Origin: Persicaria tinctoria
Lineage: Eukaryota > Streptophyta > Magnoliopsida > Caryophyllales > Polygonaceae
Direction of reading: 5' to 3'
Length of the DNA: 64,000 nt
Assembly (NCBI GenBank): GCA_037127255.1
Contig: JBANSL010000004.1
Location: forward strand, 86,262,627 to 86,326,626
Part shown: piece after piece, positions 55,172 through 64,000 of the stretch
Layout of the letters: each line of letters starts with the position of its first letter
How positions within the stretch are numbered: position 1 is the first letter of the stretch
Translations under genes and position numbers: made by a program
The notes under the pieces: generated by a model
Databases searched by the model: none
What the model saw: the letters and a program-made list of their open reading frames with translations, nothing else
What the model was told of the DNA's origin: nothing

Positions 55172-58100
55172 TCAAAATACAGAATGGTACTTGCCTACCC
55201 AATACTCCCTACGAATAGCGGCTGCAAACAAACTAGCATCATCCCATCCAAATACCTTGAAACCGTACATGGGAAGTTTAACCATTTCTAGAGCACTGCA
55301 AGCCAAGCGTGTAGCTTCGTAGTATTCAGTGTGATCCATTCACATAACAAGAACATCTATTTGACTCGGCGACACGCATTTTGTGTGTTTCCGACTGTTT
55401 GAGCAACACTTTGCTCACACCCACATCAACTTTCCCTTGCCATCCATGCACTGAAGTCTCCCATTGAGTGACATGACTTGGTTCCTTACCTTAGCAGGTC
55501 GTGCACTGTGCTTCAACTGGAACTTTGGCAGCGGCTTTGGCTCACACTCTACGGAATCTGCGTTGTGTTCTGCGTCGTCTGAGATTTGGTCTAGGAATTC
55601 ATCAGCTACATCTCCATCTTCATCTATTCTGAGACGTTTGACATACCATTTTAAGCCCTGAGTTCGATATAGCAACACAGTTACATATCAGAAAAGTCAG
55701 CAGACAATACAGATTGCATTCACTAGCAGAAAAAATGGTTTGATGGATATGTGTTGAAAATTGAAATGTCTATATATAGAGCCTATAATGACATTTCTCG
55801 AAAACAGCCGAGTAAAAGATGCAATAAACAACAACAGAACGGTTAGTTAGCCATGGAAACCACAAGACCTTTTATTAATGTACTCACCCACAAAGGGAGA
55901 CATACTAATTTTGAAATTCTAGGGCTTTTGTATCAGGCTGATCTATAGACAACAAATAATCCATTATTTCGGCATAAGTAATAATTTTAAGAACCAACAT
56001 ATCCTTTGTTGGTTAAGCCATTTGAGACATCTCCTAACATTGAGCATCCAGACTTTGCAAGTACATATCAGACCCAATGGACTGTTGTGTATCAGCGCTT
56101 TGGTCTTTTATCAAGCTTTCTTTCAGTTTGAAGGCCAAGGAGTTTCCATTTATTACTGCAAAGCAAGAGAAGCCTAGATATTCATATTCTATACAAAGGT
56201 CCTCTCCAATGGTCCCTTGTCAGCCTGTCTATCATTTCACTCCCGCCATTCATTTGGTCTAAAGTCTAAACTTCACTGAAAGTAGAAGGACTAGACTCTA
56301 GAGTAAATTCTATGTTTGTAGGTAAATCGCACATGTAAGTGCACAAGGAGTGGAATTGATGCATTTTTTAAGGCTCTTGCTATTCCATATAAGAGAGATT
56401 TGATTATAAATTTGTAAGTAGACTGCTTTGAATGCTTAATGGCTAAGCTTGTACTAACATGGTAAATTTTATTGATACCTTCCATGTTTGTAGTTGCTTT
56501 TTCCTTTTTTTTGGAAATCTTCCAAGAGATTTCATTGAACTCTCCTCCTCTGTAATATTTTAGAGCAACATACTCTTTATTATTCCTAGAGACAAGGTAA
56601 TTAAGTTTGACTATCTGAGATGACAAAGTAGAAAAGTCCAAGTCAAAGGAAACAATTACAGCAACATTGGCAGCCTTGGATGGAAGCCAGTTGCATCCTA
56701 AATGGCATTAGTGATGAGCCAGCGGCAGCACAAGATAGGTGGTTGCTAGTAGTAAGATGACCCACTTGATGAGTATAAGAGTGGAGAAGAGGAAGGAAGA
56801 AGGAGAACAAAACTCGGTGAAATATTCACAGCATTTATTATTTGGTACTATTTTCCTCAGAACTGCAAAATTACAATACAGAAGGAGGATTTGAAGATGA
56901 AAGTTTATATGTGAAATCAAAACCACCTTGTTTACTACATTTCTAAAGACCCATTTGTCTCAATATCCAACACCAAATCCTACACAAGAATTTAAATTCC
57001 TTCATTTTAGCAGTCCTGATTTGTCTATCATGTATTAAATTCAATACTGTAGTAAAGAAAAATTTAGAACAAAAATACACAAGTAAAACTACAGGAGTTG
57101 ACCACTGAGCACAAGGCACAATTTTAATATTTTGGTAAAAACACAGCCTGTCATCTTCCACTTCAATTACTCAAGTTGTAATCGTGCTACAATCCAAGTA
57201 GAGTACACTTCTCACAATCATTTAAGTACCTAGTTACTAGTTTTATAGATCATTCCCGTTCCTGATAATTAACAATACATATTGAACAACAATTAAAACC
57301 TACAGATTATAAGGAGTTCCAGCCAGCCAAGATTAAAAAGTATCATGCCAGAGATTCTCCCTTCATCCAAAGAAGGAATATATAATGGATGTCTTGAATT
57401 GATTGTCTTCTATGGGTTGATAAAGATAGGATCATCGCACTATTCTTTCAGTGAGCACATTAATTTCTATCAGCTTGTAAATTTGGAGCCCAAGATTGAT
57501 GAAGATTTTCCAAAGGAAGAACAATAATACTCAACGGTTAATAGTAGTTAATCAAGGAATCTGAAGCCATTGACACAAAGTTAAAATGATTCTTATATAT
57601 CAGGATTCAGGATCAGCATGCACAAATGCATCTATCTTATTAAATTTTCTACGATTCTTTATTTTATATTCTATTACTAACCCATCTGCTTAGAGTAGTG
57701 ATCGTCTTCTTCTTTGGAGATAGCAGCAGCACATAAATATTCATTCTTAATATCTACTACTACCCTGGAACCATTAAATGTTAAAACAACTAAAGTGAAC
57801 ATTATGTATAGGAATAACATTTATATGAATCTTCTGTGGATCCACTACTAGTATACAACGCAAATGCAGCTTCGGTGGTCACACGACAGATTGATCCGCC
57901 ATTCAACATTAGTCTTTCCGCTCAGTCAAGGCAAATAGCAAGCCCAGGAACATAAAAGAACCTTAAATCAAGGAAAGAAATGGACAGAATATTGAAATTC
58001 CTTTAACAACAGCATCTGTGATCCCTCCATAAAATAGAACAAGTAGCTAACTATGCAAGACCAGGTCCCACTGCCATATCCGGGTATCCCCAAATCATAA

Positions 58101-58704
58101 GGGATCAATCCAACATATATCATCATCTATGTCACAGTCCACATCCAATTTATGGTATGCACATAAATTATTAAAAAATGCATCAGCTATATTCATTCTA
58201 ATTCCATAAAAGTAATTATCATGTTTGATTAATGGCCGATCACTTTAGCAGGTCTTGGTGCTGACAAAGTGACAAGCATTTCATGGTGCCTAAAACCACA
58301 ATTCGTAACTAAAACAACTCTTAGTAAAAGAAGCTAAACAAGCAAATCTGTCAGATTCCTCAAATTTAATGCAGCCAATCACTTGCATAGCAGATCAAAT
58401 CAAATCGAAGCATAAACGACATCACAAAAACAATAAGGAGCAACTTAAAATTCACCTGAACTCCACCATCGCCGTTGCAAGGAACAATAAGGGGGGCCAA
58501 ATTAGACCTCTCGACGGCCACCTGGACCGGAACGCTGAAGCCCTTGCGAGGGACGCCGGGAATAGGCTCCACAGTCGCCCGATCGACATGGCCAGTGCGA
58601 ATTCCATCATCAGCATCTACATGTTCGCCTTCTTCGTGGTCCCGCGCCTCGTGGGGTTCTTTCGAAAACCCTAGAATTCCGAAGAACTTCTTGAACAACC
58701 CCAT
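55172..58704 (-). pseudogene. Uncharacterised plant protein with two in-frame TGA codons
   Basis: Exon 1 is 58456-58704 (83 codons, donor CAG|GTGAATT) and exon 2 begins at 55657 (acceptor ACTCAG), with an intron of 2.8 kb. The strict product is 163 residues: MGLFKKFFGILGFSK, an acidic region, then GLKWYVKRLRIDEDGDVADEF ... GRLQCMDGKGKLMWV and TGA at 55415-55417. The same frame stays protein-like beyond it (AKCCSNSRKHTKCVSPSQID), meets a second TGA at 55340-55342, then reads MDHTEYYEATRLACSALEMV ... AIRREYWVGKYHSVF to TGA at 55172-55174. The last part has the look of a conserved domain. I do not recognise the family. N-terminal MG could be a lipidation site, but the motif is not canonical. Either a shortened protein is made or the allele is broken. 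Confidence 0.6.
55658..58455 (-). other. Long intron of the uncharacterised gene
   Basis: AT-rich, no coding exon or complete transposon identified. Apparent frames (for example 56291-56641) have no support. Confidence 0.5.
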
Positions 58705-59055
58705 TTGTTTGTCAGATCGAAATAAGAATAAATGCAAGCGAGTTGCCACGGGATGTGGCAGGAGGCACCGGACGGCAGTGTTTCACGGCGACGGGCGACG
58801 GCGGAGTGGACAGAGCGGTGAGAGAGTTTGGTGAAATCTGGTTGACAGACCGCAGGGTTGGGTCAATTTTGCTCAATGATTTTATAGAGCATCCCAATTT
58901 TTTTTAAAAAAAAATACAAAGAAAGAAAAATGAAATCAAAGTGGGTTCACACTTCACCGTCACTTTCCCATTTCAGCGAGCGATTTCTCAAAACCAGTGA
59001 AGGAGGCAGCGGCGAGGAGCGATTGCGGAGGGCAGGAGGCGCGAGCAGTTACTTG
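58705..59055 (-). promoter_or_regulatory. 5' leader/promoter of the uncharacterised gene
   Basis: Moderately GC-rich near the start codon, with no clear TATA motif. It is bounded on its distal side by a hAT insertion only about 350 bp from the ATG, so the usable proximal promoter is short. Confidence 0.4.
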
Positions 59056-59626
59056 TAGGGTGTGCATGATTCGGTCTAAACCGAATTTTTGGGCCGAACC
59101 AACACAAATTAAACCGAATCGAATCGAACCGAACCGAAGTTTTTCGGTTCGAGAATTTTCATTTTTCGGTTCGGTTTGTGTTCGGTTTCGGTTCGTCTTG
59201 TGTTAAACCGAATTTTTTTATACACTACATAAATATATTATATATATGTTTTTGAATATTTTATATATACACACATACTTACTGTATTTGCATAATGTGG
59301 CTACATAATGTGTATACATACATTATATTTAAATACACATATATACACTAGATTTGCATGTGTATGTATAATATACTGTATATGTATATATACTGTATTT
59401 GTTAAAATTTTAAATTTTGTACTTTAAAGTATTTTGGAATATGTACACATATTTTGTAATATATACACATATTTTGGAATGTGTATATATACTATATTTT
59501 ATATATATTTGTATACTTAATTTTTTTTTTATGAAAATTCGGTTTAATTATGTTAAAACCGAACCGAAGACAAACCGAACCGAACCTAATGCATTCGGCT
59601 CGGTTATAGACCGATGCACACCCCTA
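59056..59626. mobile_element. hAT non-autonomous element D (AACCGAA type)
   Basis: Ends TAGGGTGTGCAT and ATGCACACCCCTA-like, flanked by a perfect 8-bp duplication GTTACTTG (59048-59055 and 59627-59634). Sub-ends are runs of AACCGAA / TTCGGTT words in opposite orientation. The core is AT-rich with TATATACTGTATTTG-like words also present in element A (3813-4496). Confidence 0.94.
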
Positions 59627-59733
59627 GTTACTTGGAAATTGTGTCTCTTCACACCATTTTCAAGTAAGGCGTTAATTATCATTGATTTTATTCGATTTTT
59701 TTAAATTTTACGGAGTATTTACCTACTAACAAT

Positions 59734-59816
59734 TCCGGAATGGCTTATTGGAAAAGACTTGTGAGTAGTAGTCATAAGTCCCCGGTTCGAACATCTTTAT
59801 TTTCCTATTCAATGAG
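59734..59816 (+). mobile_element. tRNA-derived SINE, copy 2
   Basis: A-box-like TGGCTTATTGG (59741-59751) and B-box GGTTCGAAC (59784-59792), with the shared body AAAAGACTTGTGAGTA and CATAAGTCCCCGG. Matches 26569-26664 over about 80 bp. Confidence 0.8.
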
Positions 59817-59837
59817 TACACATATTTACAATTATTT

Positions 59838-59852
59838 TGGATCGGAGGGAGT
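59838..59852. repeat. Stowaway-type end, solitary
   Basis: GGATCGGAGGGAG followed by TA is a Stowaway terminus. The partner end was not found nearby, apart from ACGGAGTATT at 59710, so the element is truncated or decayed. Confidence 0.5.
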
Positions 59853-60416
59853 ATAGAATTAGGGCACGTTTGGTAATATATATGGATCAAATAAATAAAA
59901 TGAAAATAAATTTTCTATGAAAAAAAAAAATTTGTGGGAGTTTAGATGAGAAAAGAATATTATTTTTATATGAAAAATAAGATAAGGGGGGACCATGATC
60001 AGAGAAATATAAGGATATGGTTATCTCTAATTCAAATTTGTGATTAAAAGGGGATGTATCGTGAACTATAAATGGACTACATTTATTTTATTTTAATTTG
60101 TCTTTCTAAAGTTTAAACAAAACAAGTCCTTAGTCAAAAACAATGTGGTTTACTATTCACATTTTTAAAAAGTAATAAAAGTTATATATAAAATTCTCAT
60201 TTTTTAATTAATTTATTTAAACGATTTAATACTTATTAATTAGTATTTATAATATATACAAAATTGTTAAAAGATAAATATTTTATATAATTTTTATTAT
60301 CTAAAAAGTGTGTGTAAAACCTAAATATAGAAGTGAGTGTGCGTAGAAAATGATTTATAGAACTAAATAAGTTGGTATGAGATGTGAGTCTTGTCCATGT
60401 ATCCATTTTGAGTTCG
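59853..60416. other. AT-rich intergenic DNA, nothing recognised
   Basis: No exon or repeat boundary supported. Confidence 0.5.
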
Positions 60417-61303
60417 TTTTTTTTTTTTTTTTTTGAACGGGTAAGAATTTGATCAACTGATAGAGTAGTTAACCAAGAGCATTCAAGGAGATGAGATCAA
60501 TTAAGGACCGATCGGGGCGCGAACTCGAACTGGAATAAGGAAATCGGTAGTGAGAAAGATGATCCGCAGTTCAATTAGCCTCTTTAAAAATATGCGTAAT
60601 AGACACAGAATAGAACCATTGTAGCAATAAGTTATTTGAATCCCATGAATAGAGGATCCCAGAGTAATGCTATTTATAACAACAATATTATCGTCTTATA
60701 TTAGAACGTTGTCAAATGACAAAACCTAGGAGCCAAGAGCATCCGAAATGATGAAATCATGAAGCTTAGAGTCGTCAGGTGTCAGAGGGCTATGGGAGGC
60801 AACCTTTAGGTGCAATAAAAGGTCCGCAACACGGTTAGCTTCTCGATAAACATGACGAATCTCTATGAAATTGAAGAAGCCAAGCGTGACTACACTGTCA
60901 GAGACAGTCATTTCAGAATCACCCGTTGGTTGTCCAATACCTTTGAGGCTGTTAATGATCGTAAGATCATCTCCTTCGATCTCTAGTCTTGTTATGTTCA
61001 GTATGCGGGCCGTCTGTAAACCCTTCCAAAGCCATAAGACCTTGGTGCCTGAGACGGAGGGGAAGAGAGAAGGCCCAATCCCATAGTATATTGGTTCACC
61101 TTTATTGTTTATGATGATAAATCCATATGATCATTTTCCAGAAGATCCCATAGCACCATCGAAATTTAACTTGTGATTCCCTGATTTCGGAGGGACCCAT
61201 TTAGCTCGCTTCCCTTTTTGCTCAGTCCTTGTTACTGGATGTTGATTTCGTTTGTGTTGGGTTTCCGTACCTTCTGATGATAAATCCATAGGGCTCGAGC
61301 TTG
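60417..61303 (-). mobile_element. 5'-truncated LINE fragment (minus strand)
   Basis: A poly-T run at about 60417-60434 (a poly-A tail on the minus strand) precedes a decayed LINE end. On the minus strand WVPPKSGNHKLNFDGAMGSSG (about 61205-61140) and FIEIRHVYREANRVADLLLH (about 60870-60811) are RNase H-like pieces equivalent to those at 36712-37311. Frameshifts and stops separate them. Target duplications were not found, and the right end is cut by the hAT element. Confidence 0.72.
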
Positions 61304-61311
61304 ATTGAGAC

Positions 61312-61625
61312 TAGGGGTGTTATTCGAGCCGAACGATCCGATCTTGGCATGTTCAAGCTTGTTCATTTGTTAAATGAGCTTGAGCCGAACTGAACCCAAT
61401 TTTTAAACGAGCTTTTTTTTTTTGTTCAAGCTCGGCTTGTTTTAGTAAATGAACGAGCTCGAGCCGAGTTTTTTTCGAGCTTGAAATAGTTTTACCTGGT
61501 CATAACATAGAAAATTTTAGAAATTATATAAAATTCGAGCTATTCGAGTCTAAATCGAACGAGCAAAGCTTTCAACCGAACTTAAAATCATGTTCAAGCT
61601 AACAAGCCAGGTAAATTCGAGTCTA
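61312..61625. mobile_element. hAT non-autonomous element B, copy 3, damaged right end
   Basis: The left end is TAGGGGTGTTATTCGAGCC. An 8-bp duplication ATTGAGAC (61304-61311 and 61626-61633) is perfect. The right terminal repeat is reduced to TCTA. The interior has the same GAGCTCGAGCCGAG words as copies 1 and 2. It ends 173 bp before the start codon of the downstream zinc-finger gene. Confidence 0.85.
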
Positions 61626-61798
61626 ATTGAGACATTGCCAAAGATTAGGTGAATACCCAGCAGGCCAGCACAGTTGAATGCATGTGGCATTTTTCTCTTG
61701 TTTCTTTATCCATCTGCTTCCACCGCGCGCCTTTGGCCCTTAGGTTTTCACTGAACCCACCTCTCACCCTCCCGCTGCTGTCAGCGGCTGCGCCGAGG

Positions 61799-64000
61799 AT
61801 GAGCAGTGCCACCGCCCGTATCTTATCTCTCCTCTCCACTCCTCTCCCTCTTCGCCGCCTCCACCATTTTCCTCCTTCCCTCCTCTTCCTCTCTACGCCA
61901 CGCCTCCTCCTCTCTCTCCCCTCACCTCCTCTCCCCCTTCCCCGCCGATTCCACTTCCACGCCCAAACCTCTACGGACCAACAATTCAGCGACTATTTAC
62001 CTTCTTCTTCCTCCGTCAATGCCGCCTCAGGTTCTTCTCCGTTGCCGGAGTGGTACAAACTTATCAATTCCTCCCAAATTTCTCGCCACTCCAGCCACCT
62101 TCATGGAAATTTGGCTTTTGATATGTTTGTCGGCGGCGGCGAGGGTTTACCTGCTGACTTCGTGAGATCTGCGATTGCCTGCTTGGCGTTTGCTCGCGAG
62201 CACGAAAGTCTCTTGTGGTTAGTTGTTATTGTTAGGAGCTTGAGTTTAAATTTAGAGATTCAGCTGCCTGAGAAGCTTTAACTTAGTGTTCAATTCGCGT
62301 TTTTGATGTTGTGAAAAGGTCGCTTTCGAGGAAGGATATAGAAGTGGTTGTTGAAAAGGTATCTCCCTTCCTGTTCAAAGATGCGGTGGATGCAATGACA
62401 AGGATGAAGTCGTTTCTGGATGGAAGCACTGCAAATGTAAGTCTGATATAAATTGACTTAAATTGCAATGTGAATTGACTTGTATTTTGCTGTTTCTTAA
62501 TGATCACATATTCAGCTGTACTAGGGAGATGTAATGTAATCTATTGATTGGGGATACAGATGAAACTATTAATCAATGTAGGTATAGAATCTAGGTAGGG
62601 CAAGCTAACCTCCCCTGAAAACAAAGAAAAAAGTAAAGGAAAATGGATGAGAGAAACTTTGGATATTGCAGGTTTATGGTTTTTTGGAACATCATGAACA
62701 ATTTGGCCTCTATGTGACAGAGGAGGTAGCTATTGTTGTCCCTGAATCCTGTCCACTTTAATGGATGACGGAGATGTCTTGGTGACATCAAATTGTGTCT
62801 TAAAGATAGAAGTTTAGCTATGATGAAGATGAAGTTGCTCTCTGAGCCTAATGGGTTGGGCAACAGGGAGAATAGACTTTGAAGAAATGTGAGATTTGGT
62901 CAGTGATTTCAGTCATGCAGAAATTGATTCATAACTGATGGTTTATACCCTTTTAAAGCCAATATAGAAATCCTACCCGAATACACAATCTAATGTAAAT
63001 AGAAGTTTGAAAATATATAAAGGGGGAAATGCAAGCTATAATAAATCTTAATTACTACTATGTATGTCTAAAGCCTCTCCTAAACAATTCCGCCAATTAC
63101 CTACATGTGAGGAATCTGAATCCTTGCTCAACAAGCTAATTCAGTAGCATTCAGTTTTTGAGACAATTGATACTGACTTCTTAATCTACTTGAATATTGT
63201 TCTTACTTCAGATGTTGGGATCTGACAAAGCAAGCACAGTTGATCTGATGAAGTTTCTCCTAAGTTATGCTAGCACCACTCTGGGTTCTTCAGAGATCAC
63301 CCATTTCAATAATAGGGAAATTGTGGAAGAATCTGTCAGAAGGTTATTCAGTGAATTAGCTGAAATCAGTGGTGCTCCAGAATCTGCCCTCCCTGGATCC
63401 GTGCCTACACAGTTTCCTGGAACAAAGGGGCAGCTCCCAAGGTCCTTTGAACAAAACGTTCAAATGAAGAGGGGTGACTGGATTTGTCCTATGTATGTAC
63501 CATCCAGTAAATTTATGTTTCCATCAAATTATCTCTTACTCAGTCCAACTTTCGTTTCCCCATTGTTTGTGTCCTGCACATAGGGCATGTTCGTGGGGTT
63601 TTGGTGAGAAGATGCACTGCTTTTCATGAGATTTAGTACTTGTTATGGTTTCATTCATTCATACATAATGATTTCTTATGAACAGGTGTAGGTTTATGAA
63701 TTTTGCTAGAAACATGACGTGCCTTGAGTGTGAGGAATCCCGGCCAAAGAGACAATTGACAGGTGGCGAATGGGAATGCCCTCAGTGAGTATTACTTTTC
63801 TATACATATATTTTTACTGGAATTGTGGCATTGGCCCCTTCCTCTGGAAGGTTCTTTCTCCTCTGACAAGAAGATAAATACACTATCTAAATTCATTTAC
63901 ATATCCTGTTGTGTAGATGTGATTTCTTCAATTATGGAAAGAACTTGGCCTGCTTGAGGTGTGATTGCAAGAAGCCGGGTATGCCCAATCACATGCCTGG
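61799..64000 (+). CDS. VAR3/OZ-like RanBP2 zinc-finger protein (5' part, runs off the window)
   Basis: Exons are 61799-62217, 62319-62436, 63212-63492, 63686-63784 and 63917 onward, all GT-AG and in phase. Start MSSATARILSLL is chosen because it begins a Ser/Leu/Arg/Pro-rich organellar transit peptide. The frame is open to 61649, and ATG 61682 is a possible alternative. The middle region (GNLAFDMFVGGGEGLPADFV, SLSRKDIEVVVEKVSPFLF) is the conserved part of the VAR3/OZ family. Two RanBP2 fingers follow (WICPMCRFMNFARNMTCLEC and WECPQCDFFNYGKNLACLRC, each C-X2-C...C-X2-C), and more are expected downstream. Family members act in chloroplasts or mitochondria in RNA editing or splicing and in plastid development (family knowledge). 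Which paralogue this is cannot be told. Confidence 0.88.

Noticed and set aside
55415..55417. Selenocysteine or programmed readthrough at TGA
   Set aside because: Land plants lack selenocysteine insertion and no readthrough context was recognised. Nonsense change is simpler, though not proven.
58369..58834. Plus-strand frames of 101 and 119 codons opposite exon 1 of the uncharacterised gene
   Set aside because: Antisense shadows of the minus-strand exon, which has a proper donor and partner exon.

Overview
This 64 kb window is nuclear DNA from a flowering plant, probably a eudicot. The evidence is interrupted genes with GT-AG introns, plant-specific gene families (NAC, FdC2-type ferredoxin, RF298-like RING protein, VAR3/OZ zinc finger), AT-rich intergenic DNA, and a dense set of plant transposons (copia, chromodomain gypsy, hAT, Stowaway, Tourist-like, Helitron, LINE, tRNA-derived SINE). 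The species cannot be told from the sequence. No rRNA, tRNA gene, CRISPR array or organelle segment was seen.

Layout. 1-7.5 kb: three Helitron-type 3' ends, each directly followed by a Helitron-like 5' start (tail-to-head array). One of these units contains a hAT element with a perfect 8-bp target duplication. A TGRCATCAA-rich block and a small W-box palindrome follow. 7.6-25.5 kb: the last two exons of a protein phosphatase 2C gene, separated by a 17.7 kb intron. The intron holds a copia element (7875-25355, TSD TAAGT), and that element is itself split by a chromodomain gypsy element (12593-24000, TSD GAGGA). LTR divergence counted by eye (12 differences in 550 bp for copia, 10 in about 2.6 kb for gypsy) agrees with the nesting order. 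25.6-38.9 kb: a graveyard of LINE 3' ends, a SINE, Tourist- and Stowaway-like MITEs, a hAT element, a large palindrome made of two head-to-head copia 5' halves, and a 5'-truncated LINE with target duplications.

39.0-64 kb is the gene-bearing part. It holds a four-exon NAC transcription factor (+, 39632-40840), a RF298-like RING E3 ligase (-, 47067-51106), a chloroplast FdC2-type ferredoxin (-, 52267-54403), an uncharacterised small protein (-, 55172-58704) and the first five exons of a VAR3/OZ-like organellar RanBP2 zinc-finger protein (+, 61799 to beyond the end). Two proteins are probably chloroplast-targeted or organellar, one is a nuclear regulator and one acts in ubiquitination. No operon-like grouping applies.

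The main surprises are these. All four in-frame stops in the two retroelement polyproteins are TAG codons explainable by C-to-T change at CHG methylation sites. The ferredoxin gene has a 2-bp insertion that breaks its conserved C-terminus. The neighbouring uncharacterised gene stays open for 80 further codons past its first TGA, apart from one more TGA. Six hAT elements each carry their own short repeated 'word' near their ends.
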